The notes under the pieces: model-generated
What the model was told of the DNA's origin: nothing
Databases searched by the model: none
The model's input: the letters and a program-made list of their open reading frames with translations, nothing else
Made by a program: the position numbers and the translations under genes
Origin: Bradyrhizobium ottawaense
GTDB taxonomy: Bacteria; Pseudomonadota; Alphaproteobacteria; Rhizobiales; Xanthobacteraceae
Reading direction: 5' to 3'
Assembly (NCBI RefSeq): GCF_002278135.3
Contig: NZ_CP029425.2
Coordinates: 6,548,001 to 6,612,000, forward strand
DNA: 64,000 bases
Shown: positions 54,401 through 63,321 of the stretch, one piece after another
Layout: every line of letters begins with the position of its first letter
Position numbering within the stretch: the stretch's first letter is position 1

Positions 54401-55522
54401 ATGGAAGCAAGTGAAGCAAGACGTTTTGTCGTTCTCGACTTCTACCGCTTCGTCGCTGCGCTCGGGGTCTTCATCTTCCACCTGAAGCTGATCGACACGG
54501 GCATTTCGCCGGCCTGGAACGGGTCCTACGGCCTGTTCGTGGACATGTTCTTCATCCTGTCCGGCTTCGTGATCTCCTATTCCTACCCGTCCGATGCACG
54601 TGGCGTGGCGGCCTATTCCCGCTTCATGATCCGGCGTATTGCACGGATCTATCCGCTGCATCTGCTGAGCTTGCTCATCTTCGTGGTGCTCATCGGCGTC
54701 GGCCTGGAGCGCACGGCCCGCTCGACCCCGCTGGACTTCCTGTACAACCTTCTGCTGCTCCAGGCGTGGGGCGTCACCGACCATCTCAGCTTTAACTCGC
54801 CGTCCTGGTCGATCAGCGCGGAGTTCTTCTGCTATCTGATCTTTCCACTGCTGATGCTGCTTGCACGCAAGATGCAACCGATCGTGCTCGGCGCGATCGT
54901 GGCCGCGCTCTATCTGGTCCTTGCCCACGGCCATTTGCCGATCTGGCAGGAACGGTCGCAAATGTATGGCGCCAATTTCGATTACGGGATGCTCCGCGCA
55001 CTGCCGAGCTTTCTGAACGGTATCCTGCTCGCCATTCTATTCCGGATGTCGCATCCCTACCGGCACAAGCGGATGATCTTCGCCGGCATCGGCACGTTCG
55101 GCCTCTCCGTGCTCGTCCTCAACGTCTTCGCCAAGCCGGACCTCGCCATCCTGCTGTTCTCCTGCGCCATCCTGCTCACTGCGGTCGGCGAAAGCGCCTT
55201 CAAGGAGTTTCCGGGCGCCCGCCTGCTCGGACGGCTCGGCAACACCTCATATGCGATCTACATGCTGCACGATGCCATCCTCATTGCCGTGTTCAAGCCG
55301 TTGTGGATCTGGCTCGGACTGCGTCCCGATCAGTTCGGCCTCTTCGCCCTGGCGTGCTGTGCGGTCCTGACCATCGCCGCGGACCGCACCTACGCCTATT
55401 TCGAGAATCCGGCGCGGCGCTTCATCAACCGCTGGGCCGACATTGGTGCCACGTCCTCGCGCAAGCGGGCCGCAGCCGACACCCCCGTGCGCTTTGAAAA
55501 CACCGAGCGGGCGGTCAACTGA
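54401..55522 (+). CDS. Acyltransferase family 3 membrane protein
   Basis: 373 residues. FVVLDFYRFVAALGVFIFHL (family Arg and His), LFVDMFFILSGFVIS, RRIARIYPLHLLSL and NTSYAIYMLHDAI are the defining segments, and about 10 helices are seen. It would O-acylate a lipid-linked sugar. GAGG just before the ATG at 54401 sets the start in preference to a TTG at 54344. The gene converges on the pyruvyl transferase gene. Confidence 0.88.
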   Translation: MEASEARRFVVLDFYRFVAALGVFIFHLKLIDTGISPAWNGSYGLFVDMFFILSGFVISYSYPSDARGVAAYSRFMIRRIARIYPLHLLSLLIFVVLIGVGLERTARSTPLDFLYNLLLLQAWGVTDHLSFNSPSWSISAEFFCYLIFPLLMLLARKMQPIVLGAIVAALYLVLAHGHLPIWQERSQMYGANFDYGMLRALPSFLNGILLAILFRMSHPYRHKRMIFAGIGTFGLSVLVLNVFAKPDLAILLFSCAILLTAVGESAFKEFPGARLLGRLGNTSYAIYMLHDAILIAVFKPLWIWLGLRPDQFGLFALACCAVLTIAADRTYAYFENPARRFINRWADIGATSSRKRAAADTPVRFENTERAVN

Positions 55523-55546
55523 CGTCTGCCGGCGACATAAGGGCGT

Positions 55547-56908
55547 TCAGGCGACCTTGCCGCCGGCCTCCTGCACCGTGCGCATCGCGCTCTCGCCCAG
55601 TAGCGGTGCGATGTTGGCGCGGGACAGCTCCATGACATCCGGCAGCATCTGACGTACCTTCTCACCGACGGCTTCGTGCGCGCCAAGGAACTGCAGCACA
55701 AACTTCTCAAAACTGTCGTCGACCAGGAATTGGGCCGGCGACAGCAACAGCGATTCGCTGACGCCAAAGTGCGCAAACAGGCCCTGGAACTTGTCCTGAT
55801 AGGTAATCGCTGCGACGGGCGTTCCCTGCCCCAGCGCCGCAATCGCCAGATGCATGCGGCCGGTGATCACGCCGTCGACCAGACCGACAACGGCCTTGAT
55901 CTCGCCCGCCGACAGCGCCTGATCGACATGATGCACGTGATCGCCGAGCGTGGGCTTCAGGCGGTCAGCCAGCGGCCGTAGGCAATTGTCGTCGGCGATC
56001 TCGGGGCGGTAGTCGTGAGCGAGCAACAACCAGCTTGCATTGTGCTCGCGAGACAGCCGCTCCATGGCGCCCGCGGCGAGCTCTATCATTTGCCGCAGCT
56101 TGGCCGGCTCCGGCTTCCTGAACAACATCGGATGAATGTTGAAGACGAAGACCTTGCGACCCTGCTCGCGCTGTCGCGCGATCGTGGCCGCGATCTGCTT
56201 CACCGCGGTCGTATCCGCCCGCGGCGTCAGCATGAACGCCGCATCGGCAACCAGACGGGCGCGTTTCCGGGCGAAATCGTCGAAACGCTGAAGAGATATT
56301 GTATCGCGCAGATTCAGGACCACGCCCGGGTCCAGCAGCCGGAATACCTCGCGCAGCGCCTTCGCCGGGCGGGAGTTGAAACTGAAGCCGAGCACGCTGA
56401 CCTTGGCGCCGAACGCAGCCATCAAGTCGGCAACGAGCAGCATGCGCGCGGCATCCACCGGCGAATAATAGCCGTCGAGCACGTCGGCCCCCAGAACCAA
56501 TCCGAAATCCGGCCTGGTGAGCGACAGCTCCTGCGCCACGGTCTCGTATGAGAACGGCTGTCGCCAGAGTTCGAGCGGCTTGAAACCCATCGCGCGCACG
56601 TCCGCACTGGCCGTTGGCGTCGCGGTGACGATGTAGATCTCGAGGTTCGGATAGGTCCGCTTCACCTCCCCGGTGGCCGCTTCGATCATCGCCTCATCGC
56701 CCCGCGACTGACGAACGCTCCAGGGATCGGAAGGCAGCACGACGAGCCGGCGCGGATCGTTGCGCGGCGCGACGTTGACGCCGACGTCTCTCCGGGCGAT
56801 CTGCCACCTGCGCAGTTCGAGCAGATCGAGAGCCAACGGCGTATTCTTCGCGCTGTTGAGCCAGCCTCGGAGCTGCCTGCGTACGGGCACCGGGATCAAT
56901 TGCTTCAC
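55547..56908 (-). CDS. Polysaccharide pyruvyl transferase family protein
   Basis: 453 residues. C-terminal GRMHLAIAALGQGTPVAAITYQDKF is the PF04230 signature (His and Lys for phosphoenolpyruvate). N-terminal VLPSDPWSVRQSRGDEAMI and LGADVLDGYYSPVDA form the other half. It adds a pyruvate ketal to a sugar of an exported polymer. The start is a GTG at 56908 with GAGGAG 6 nt upstream; it is 19 bp after the flippase stop, so the two genes form one unit. Confidence 0.86.
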   Translation of the reverse strand: MKQLIPVPVRRQLRGWLNSAKNTPLALDLLELRRWQIARRDVGVNVAPRNDPRRLVVLPSDPWSVRQSRGDEAMIEAATGEVKRTYPNLEIYIVTATPTASADVRAMGFKPLELWRQPFSYETVAQELSLTRPDFGLVLGADVLDGYYSPVDAARMLLVADLMAAFGAKVSVLGFSFNSRPAKALREVFRLLDPGVVLNLRDTISLQRFDDFARKRARLVADAAFMLTPRADTTAVKQIAATIARQREQGRKVFVFNIHPMLFRKPEPAKLRQMIELAAGAMERLSREHNASWLLLAHDYRPEIADDNCLRPLADRLKPTLGDHVHHVDQALSAGEIKAVVGLVDGVITGRMHLAIAALGQGTPVAAITYQDKFQGLFAHFGVSESLLLSPAQFLVDDSFEKFVLQFLGAHEAVGEKVRQMLPDVMELSRANIAPLLGESAMRTVQEAGGKVA

Positions 56909-56927
56909 GACGTCCTCCTCGTCTTCA

Positions 56928-58385
56928 TCAGGCGGTCGCACCGCGCTTCACGACGAAATCAATCAGGGAAAGGAGCTGCTTCCGCCAGAACAGCAGAATG
57001 CCCGTCAAATAGGTCGCGCCAAAACAGGACGCCAGCAGTCCAATCCGCAAATAGGGATTCATGCCCGGCGTCGCCTCCCGGCACAGCACGACCGCGCCGT
57101 AAGCCAGAACGATGGCGCAAAGGCATCCCGCAATGGGGCGCAGAAACTGGCTCCAGCTCAAGCCCAGCAGCCGGAGCGCCAGCGCAAACGTAACGGGGGT
57201 CACCACGAGCTGCGAGAATGCGAAGATCGTGGCCAGTTGACCAATGTCGCGTGAGGGCAGCAGGAACATTGCCGGCACGACCGTACAGAATTTGAGGATA
57301 TTGAGCAGAAAGACGTAGTTCGGTTTGCCCAGAGCGCCAAAATAGGCGCTGTTGACGAACTGCACCGTCTGGACCGCGCCAATCAGCATCAGCGGCCGCA
57401 TCACCGCCTCGCTGCCACCCCACTTCGCACCGAACAGCAGCAGGGAGAACTCCGGCGCGATCGCCGCGAGCAGCACGAAGACCGGAGATCCGATCAGTGC
57501 GCCGAGACTGACGCTGCGCAAATAGGCGCCCGCGATGCGGTCCCGCTCGTGCGCGATCTTGGACAAGGCGCTCAGCGCCACGTCCATGACCGCCTGGGTG
57601 AGCAACTGCATCAGGATGATGTAGACCCTCGCGCCGACCGTGTAGATGCCGAGGGCGGCGACGCCATAGAGCGACAGGATGATCATGTCGATCGTCCGAA
57701 CGATGGCGAAGTCCAGCAGCCTGTTCAGCATGACGTGGATGCTGTAGCCGGAGAGCTCGCGAAAGCTCTTCAGATCGTAGCCGCGCATCGGCAACCATCG
57801 CGGCTGGCTCCAGAGCCACAAGCCGCTGATCGCGCTCTGAACGACCACCTGGATCACGAGGCTGAGGGCGCCAAACCCTGCATAGGCACAGGCGATTCCC
57901 ACGACGCCGGAGATGGCTGTCGCCACCATGGTCCTGACTGCGAGCACCCGAAAATCCATCTGGCGCTTGTAGAGCGCCTCCTGGAACAGGGTCGCGGTGC
58001 CGATCGGAAGCGAGAGACTGGCGGCCGTCAGCAGCGGCGCGAGCCCCTTCACGTCGAACCAATGCTCGATATGCGTCGCGAGCAATGCGATCAGAACGGC
58101 CAGGAGCACTGAGGCTGCAAACGAGCAGAAGAACGGCAGCGTCACATCGGCGGGCTCGAGCGTCCGCCGCTGGATCAATGCATCACCGAAGCCGAATTCC
58201 GCGATGGAGCTCAAAAGCAGCAGGATGAAGGCGACTAGCGCCGCAAGTCCGAAATCCGCGGGATCGAGCAGCCGCGCCAATACCAGGAACAGCACGAACG
58301 ACAATGCGCGGCCGCCCCAATTCTGCGCGAGCGACCAAAACAGCGCCACCACGACCTGATGTTGCCTGCCTCGAGTGACGTTCAT
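56928..58385 (-). CDS. Wzx/WzxC-like polysaccharide flippase
   Basis: 485 residues, about 14 helices. ALFWSLAQNWGGRALSFVLFLVLARLLDPADFG with FGFGDALIQR (outline) are the typical WzxC/PST N-terminus; GVAALGIYTVGARVYII and IAPEFSLLLFGAKWGGS are the central motifs. It would flip lipid-linked repeat units. The ATG at 58385 is chosen; a GTG at 58436 would add 17 residues. Transcribed with the pyruvyl transferase downstream and divergent from a GT4 gene. Confidence 0.87.
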   Translation of the reverse strand: MNVTRGRQHQVVVALFWSLAQNWGGRALSFVLFLVLARLLDPADFGLAALVAFILLLLSSIAEFGFGDALIQRRTLEPADVTLPFFCSFAASVLLAVLIALLATHIEHWFDVKGLAPLLTAASLSLPIGTATLFQEALYKRQMDFRVLAVRTMVATAISGVVGIACAYAGFGALSLVIQVVVQSAISGLWLWSQPRWLPMRGYDLKSFRELSGYSIHVMLNRLLDFAIVRTIDMIILSLYGVAALGIYTVGARVYIILMQLLTQAVMDVALSALSKIAHERDRIAGAYLRSVSLGALIGSPVFVLLAAIAPEFSLLLFGAKWGGSEAVMRPLMLIGAVQTVQFVNSAYFGALGKPNYVFLLNILKFCTVVPAMFLLPSRDIGQLATIFAFSQLVVTPVTFALALRLLGLSWSQFLRPIAGCLCAIVLAYGAVVLCREATPGMNPYLRIGLLASCFGATYLTGILLFWRKQLLSLIDFVVKRGATA

Positions 58386-58593
58386 CAACAATTCGACCCA
58401 ATTCCGATCCAGACGACGCGGCAATGATGATGACACGCCACCGCTTGTCGCCGCTCACAACGGCGACTGATTGCTCGCTACAATACGACGGAGTGATGGC
58501 AATCAGATGAGCGCCATCACGATTCCGATTTAGAGTGGAAGTGAGTTCAAATCGTGGACTACACTCCAATCGCTCTCTGCGATGTGATGCAAA

Positions 58594-59751
58594 ATGGATG
58601 CCTTGATGAATTCGCCGGCCCCGCGTTCTCTCCGTAGCTCCAAACGCTTGCGCGTGGCGATTTACGCCCCGCATTTTGCGGAATATTCCTATCGGCTCGC
58701 TTCGGGATTGGCTCACCATTGCGACGTCAGGCTCGTGCTCAACCGCAAGGACGCCAACCAGCAATGGGAACTGGCCGACATCGCCGTGGCGGCTCCCTTC
58801 GAGACCCGGGTTCGCGATTTGAGCCTGCGCCGCGGCGGCGTGATCGGCATCCCGGCTTCTTTCCTCGACATAATTTCGTTTCGTCCGGACGTCGTTCATT
58901 GTCACGAAGTTCCGGAGATCTATACGTCCAAGCTGATTCAGTTCCTTCGCCCCCTCGGCATTCCCCTGGTGCTGACAGTTCACGATGCTATCCCGCATTC
59001 GGAAGGCGGCTCCGGCACCTCGCCGCGCGAGGACGCCTGGCGCGGGCACATGCGTGCCGCCGCGTCGATCGTCACGACGCATGGCGAGAGCTGTATTGCG
59101 GATTTTCGTCGCGCCTCGCCCGACTTCAAGGGCGGAACGGTCTCAAGCATGCACGGCGTGCTCATGGTTCCACCGGCCCGAGATGCGGTCACCGCGCCCG
59201 AAGCCGCTCGCATCCTGTTTTTTGGACGAATGTGGGCCTACAAGGGCCTCGACGTCTTCATCGACGCGATCGACATGTTGGCCAAGCGCGGTGTGGCGCA
59301 TGAGGCAATCGTCGCCGGCCGCGGCCCCGAAATGACACGGCTCGGCGCGCGGATGGAAGCGATGCCGACGGTCAAGACCATCAACGCCTACATTTCGCCC
59401 GCGGACACCGGACAGCTGTTTCAATCCGCCACGGTGGTCGCCTTGCCCTACAAGGATGCGACACAGAGCGGTGTGCTTGCCTCCGCTTACGGAAATTCTC
59501 GTCCCGTCGTTGCCAGCGCCACCGGCGGCATTCCCGACGTCGTCGCCGACGGAGTCAACGGGCTGCTGGTTCCTCCAGGGGATGCCGCTGCATTGGCCGA
59601 TGCACTCGAGCGCGTGCTGACCTCCAAGCCGCTTGCCGCGACATTGACGGATGGCGCACGGCAAACCGCGGCCGGCATCCTGAACTGGGACCACATCGCC
59701 GAACAGCTGCTGGGGTCCTATCACAAGCTCGCAGGCCGTACCGTGAGCTGA
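58594..59751 (+). CDS. Glycosyltransferase family 4
   Basis: 385 residues, GT-B fold. LRVAIYAPHFAEYSYRLASGL opens the acceptor domain and VVHCHEVPEIYTSKLIQFL follows. The donor domain has ILFFGRMWAYKGLDVFIDA and VVALPYKDATQSGVLASAYG, where the usual EGFG motif is replaced by KDATQSG, as in a subset of GT4 enzymes. It is the only plus-strand gene between 55.5 kb and the end of the window. Confidence 0.9.
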   Translation: MDALMNSPAPRSLRSSKRLRVAIYAPHFAEYSYRLASGLAHHCDVRLVLNRKDANQQWELADIAVAAPFETRVRDLSLRRGGVIGIPASFLDIISFRPDVVHCHEVPEIYTSKLIQFLRPLGIPLVLTVHDAIPHSEGGSGTSPREDAWRGHMRAAASIVTTHGESCIADFRRASPDFKGGTVSSMHGVLMVPPARDAVTAPEAARILFFGRMWAYKGLDVFIDAIDMLAKRGVAHEAIVAGRGPEMTRLGARMEAMPTVKTINAYISPADTGQLFQSATVVALPYKDATQSGVLASAYGNSRPVVASATGGIPDVVADGVNGLLVPPGDAAALADALERVLTSKPLAATLTDGARQTAAGILNWDHIAEQLLGSYHKLAGRTVS

Positions 59752-59772
59752 CCGCGACGGGCACGCGGTCGC

Positions 59773-60864
59773 TCAAACCGATTGCCCGACCTTCAGCGGT
59801 CGAAAGAACATGCCGCGGATCGCGCCGTCCAGCAGGCGCCTCAACCTGACCTCGATCAGCTCATAACTGATCGCGCTTGCAACCAATGACATTACCAGCC
59901 CAAGCACGATGAAGGCGGCCCACAGCAGCCAGCGATCGACGCCGGCGGCGACCAGCTTCAGGCCGATCACCTGCAAGGGAAAGAGCACGAAGGGATGCAC
60001 GAGATAGAGGCTGTAGCTGATCTTGCCGACATATTGCAGTGCCGGGGCACTCAGAGCCCTGCCCAGGCCCGACTCCGGAGCAAGCACCATGCCGAACAGC
60101 AGGAATCCGGGAAGGAGTCCCACGAACGGGTGAAACAGCACCAAGCTCGCATACAGGGCGGCTGCGCAGGCGAGGCCCGCGAGCAGGCCGACCCGTCCAG
60201 GAATGGAGATGCGAAACCCGGTGGCGCTGAACAGCATGCCGATGCAGAAGAACGCCGTGATCGGCCAGTGCATCAGGCAAGCCAGACCCAGCAGGATCAG
60301 GGGCGCCGCCAGTAGCTTGCCCCCGCCGCGCCACATCGAGAATGTCAGCGCAAACCAGATGTAGAACGCCCACTCATAGGTCAGTGTCCAGGCATTCTGC
60401 TGGGCAATGGGCAAGCCAAGCGCGTCCTGCACGAAGAACAGATTGGCCGCGAAAATCCCGAGATAGCCGGTCAGATCGATGCCACGGAAGAACTTGTAGC
60501 CGACGATCGGACCTATCGCGAACAGCGCAAGATGCAGGACCACGAACACCGGCATGATGCGCAGGACGCGGTCGAAGAAGAACCGCGGCAGCGAGCCGTG
60601 CCGCACCAGGCTCGCCGGGATCAGGAAGCCGCTGATCATGAAGAACAGCTCGACGCCGTGCCCGCCGACATTGATCGCCGATTGCAGCCAGAGCCAGAGC
60701 GGCGGCAGGAAGCCGGGATCCGGGATGTCGTACATGCCTCCCTTCGGCATGTCGTAGAAATGATCCATCAGCACGCTCAGCGCGGCAATCCCCCGAAGCC
60801 CCTGGACCGAGGGAACGAACGATCCGTCGTAGGCGGCGCCCGGCTGGTGCAGCGCGTTACTCAC
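59773..60864 (-). CDS. Acyltransferase family 3 membrane protein
   Basis: 363 residues. VPSVQGLRGIAALSVLMDHFYD (family Arg and His), GGHGVELFFMISGFLIP, FDRVLRIMPVFVVLHL and YSLYLVHPFVLFPLQ, with about 10 helices. It starts with GTG at 60864, which overlaps the TGA of the upstream acyltransferase gene (GTGA), so two acyltransferases are translationally coupled. Different substrates or sugars are likely since the two differ in most positions. Confidence 0.88.
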   Translation of the reverse strand: MSNALHQPGAAYDGSFVPSVQGLRGIAALSVLMDHFYDMPKGGMYDIPDPGFLPPLWLWLQSAINVGGHGVELFFMISGFLIPASLVRHGSLPRFFFDRVLRIMPVFVVLHLALFAIGPIVGYKFFRGIDLTGYLGIFAANLFFVQDALGLPIAQQNAWTLTYEWAFYIWFALTFSMWRGGGKLLAAPLILLGLACLMHWPITAFFCIGMLFSATGFRISIPGRVGLLAGLACAAALYASLVLFHPFVGLLPGFLLFGMVLAPESGLGRALSAPALQYVGKISYSLYLVHPFVLFPLQVIGLKLVAAGVDRWLLWAAFIVLGLVMSLVASAISYELIEVRLRRLLDGAIRGMFFRPLKVGQSV

Positions 60865-61967
60865 TCTGCAGCACCCTGGGTACTGAGGACGGGCTCAAGA
60901 ACGACCTTTTTTCGCCGTGCTGATCGGAACCTTTGTCCGAAGGCGATGCTGGGCTTCTCGACGAATGTAAACGTCATCCAGCTGACGAGGATCGACAACG
61001 CCAGGATCAGGGTCATGAAGATCGACCATCCGAGCGGCCCGTCGCCGAACCAGACGAGGCGATGGATGAAGACGAGCACGAACGGCGACATCAGGTAGAC
61101 CGAATAGCTGATCACGCCGACGAATGCCATCGGCCGCCACGCCATTCTCTCACCGAACACGGCAAAGCCGATGAAGACGAGCGCCGCACAGACATAGGCC
61201 GATGCGATCGAATAGCTGTAGAAGAAATTCTCGTGATATACGCCTCCGAACCGCCGGTCGGCCAGGGTGATGGCGAAGATCGCATACAGGAGCGTGCAGA
61301 CCGCCACGTGGGACCATCGCAGCTTTCCGCCGATGACGGTGTCGCGGATGATCTTGCCCAGGAACATCGCCGACAGATTCAGCCCGACCTCCATCACCGA
61401 GGAAACCGCCCTGTTCTCCACCAGGAGCGCAGCGGTGGTTCCGACCAGCGCGGCCGCAACGACGATCGTCACCGCCGTGAAGCGCCGGTTCAGCAGCCCC
61501 ATCGCAAACAGAATGGTGCATCCGGCATAGAAGAGCAGCTCGATCGCCAGCGTCCAATAGAACACCCAGAGGTTCGGGACGTTCACGAAGGTCTGCAACA
61601 TCGTCACGTTCGCGGCGATCTGCCCGAGCGGATAGATCTTCGAATCCATCAGCTGCATCGTCACGAGCCCGACCACGAGCGAGGTCCAGTAGGCCGGGTA
61701 GAGCCGGAAGAAGCGGCTGATCGAAAAATCCCGCACGGGCGTGGCGCTGTCCGGGAAGCTGAACGGAATGACGAAGCCGCTGACGAAGAAGAACAACACC
61801 ACGCCGAACCGGCCAAAGTTCATGTAGTAGCCGAACAAATCGTGGATGGGCCAGTAATAGGCGCCCGTCGGGTGCTTCTCGACGATCACCTCGAACACAT
61901 GCTGGACCAGGACCGACAACACGGCAATGCCGCGCAGCGTGTCGATAAATGCGAGCCGTTTATGCAT
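60861..61967 (-). CDS. Acyltransferase family 3 membrane protein
   Basis: 368 residues. FIDTLRGIAVLSVLVQHVFE, FGRFGVVLFFFVSGFVIPFS, ISRFFRLYPAYWTSL and YSVYLMSPFVLVFIH are the core motifs; about 10 helices. It starts 9 bp after the stop of the Wzy-like gene and overlaps the next acyltransferase gene by 4 bp, forming a run of four genes (acyltransferase, polymerase, two acyltransferases) on the minus strand. Confidence 0.9.
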   Translation of the reverse strand: MHKRLAFIDTLRGIAVLSVLVQHVFEVIVEKHPTGAYYWPIHDLFGYYMNFGRFGVVLFFFVSGFVIPFSFPDSATPVRDFSISRFFRLYPAYWTSLVVGLVTMQLMDSKIYPLGQIAANVTMLQTFVNVPNLWVFYWTLAIELLFYAGCTILFAMGLLNRRFTAVTIVVAAALVGTTAALLVENRAVSSVMEVGLNLSAMFLGKIIRDTVIGGKLRWSHVAVCTLLYAIFAITLADRRFGGVYHENFFYSYSIASAYVCAALVFIGFAVFGERMAWRPMAFVGVISYSVYLMSPFVLVFIHRLVWFGDGPLGWSIFMTLILALSILVSWMTFTFVEKPSIAFGQRFRSARRKKVVLEPVLSTQGAAE

Positions 61968-61976
61968 CGTTCGTTC

Positions 61977-63314
61977 TCACCTGCTTCCGCTCGCCGCCGG
62001 TATGTCCGGGCGGAAGCCTTCCAAAGACGGCATCGGCGGCCGCATGACGATCGGCACGGCGTCGCCCGCCCGTGCGGAGGCCGCGCGGCGCGAAAACACG
62101 TCGCTGAAGCTCAATGCGATGATCAGGAGGCCGGACGCCGGGCCGTAGTTCAACACCGTGATCGTGAACAGGTTGACGACGAAGATCAGCGTCAGCTTGT
62201 ACACGTCGGTCGCGCCGAATGTCGCCCTGAACACCATCACCATGAACGCGACGAACGGCAGACCGAACATCAGGTAGGTCCCGATGTAGAAATTGTCGAC
62301 GGGCACCCAGAAATGCGCGAGCGGCGAGAACAGCTTCTGCGGATAGTTGAAGCAGCCCGCGCCGCAGCCCGTCACCAGACCGATCGGCATGAGCTGGTTC
62401 ATGTAGACGAACGGCAACTGCCAGCTGTTGTTGATGCGATCGACGATACTGAACAGGGTCGAGTGCGGGACGGCGGCGGTGCCGGAAGCGATCACGATCA
62501 TGAAGAACGGAACGAAGATCGCGGCAAAGGACCATTGCGCGATGCCCCTGATTGCGGGAAAGCGCGACTTCTCCGGCAGCATACGCACGAACACGAGCAG
62601 GATCAGATAGAGCACGAGGACGATCATCGTCGTCTTGCTCGTGGTCAGCTTGATGACATAGACCGCGAGCGAGCCGAACAGAAGGCACCACGTCGTGCTC
62701 TTGCGAATCGAGGTGATCGCGAACGACACGAGAATGAAGAAGGCGGCCATGGTGTTGTCGGCCGCAAAACCCATGAGCCGCTGGTCGTCGCCGCCATAGG
62801 CCCACCACAGCCGGCCCGCCTCCCGAACCGCGCCAAAGGACTCATATTTATACCCGACCCAGGGCATGAGGTAGAACTTCGTCAGCAACACCCCGATGAC
62901 CGAGAGGTAGAAGGTCACGGCGATGACCGACAGCAGCTTCTTGTACGAGCCGAGACTCGCATCACAGAAGCAGAAGCCGACGAACACCGGCAGCATCATC
63001 TTGAAGGACGAGATCGCCGCGTTTGCCGTTCCCATCATGAAATAGCCAAGCACGAGCGACAGCATGATCTGGACCAACACCAACAGGGCCAGTGTGCTGC
63101 GATTGCGCAGGATACAATGCACGATGAACTGGATCAGACACGCAAGCGCGACCGCATCGGGCAGATACCAGAGCGCATCCATGTGATAGATGCTGGTGTA
63201 ATAGCGGATCACGCCGCCAAAGGCGTCGCGGACCAGGTAGACCCCGAGCGCGATCGCCTCGATGCTGAGGCTGATCAGGATCAGTCGCGGCCGTTGCAGT
63301 GCGAGGATGCTCAT
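61977..63314 (-). CDS. O-antigen ligase/polymerase-like membrane protein (Wzy type)
   Basis: 445 residues with about 11 helices and one larger periplasmic loop (about 290-330: NSWQLPFVYMNQLMPIGLV, then TGCGAGCFNYPQKLFS). The helix TTSKTTMIVLVLYLILL with basic residues before it resembles the O-antigen ligase family (PF04932). It would polymerise or ligate flipped repeat units at the periplasmic face. It starts at 63314, 7 bp after the upstream acyltransferase stop. The sequence is too divergent to tell polymerase from ligase. Confidence 0.78.
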   Translation of the reverse strand: MSILALQRPRLILISLSIEAIALGVYLVRDAFGGVIRYYTSIYHMDALWYLPDAVALACLIQFIVHCILRNRSTLALLVLVQIMLSLVLGYFMMGTANAAISSFKMMLPVFVGFCFCDASLGSYKKLLSVIAVTFYLSVIGVLLTKFYLMPWVGYKYESFGAVREAGRLWWAYGGDDQRLMGFAADNTMAAFFILVSFAITSIRKSTTWCLLFGSLAVYVIKLTTSKTTMIVLVLYLILLVFVRMLPEKSRFPAIRGIAQWSFAAIFVPFFMIVIASGTAAVPHSTLFSIVDRINNSWQLPFVYMNQLMPIGLVTGCGAGCFNYPQKLFSPLAHFWVPVDNFYIGTYLMFGLPFVAFMVMVFRATFGATDVYKLTLIFVVNLFTITVLNYGPASGLLIIALSFSDVFSRRAASARAGDAVPIVMRPPMPSLEGFRPDIPAASGSR

Positions 63315-63321
63315 GACCGAC

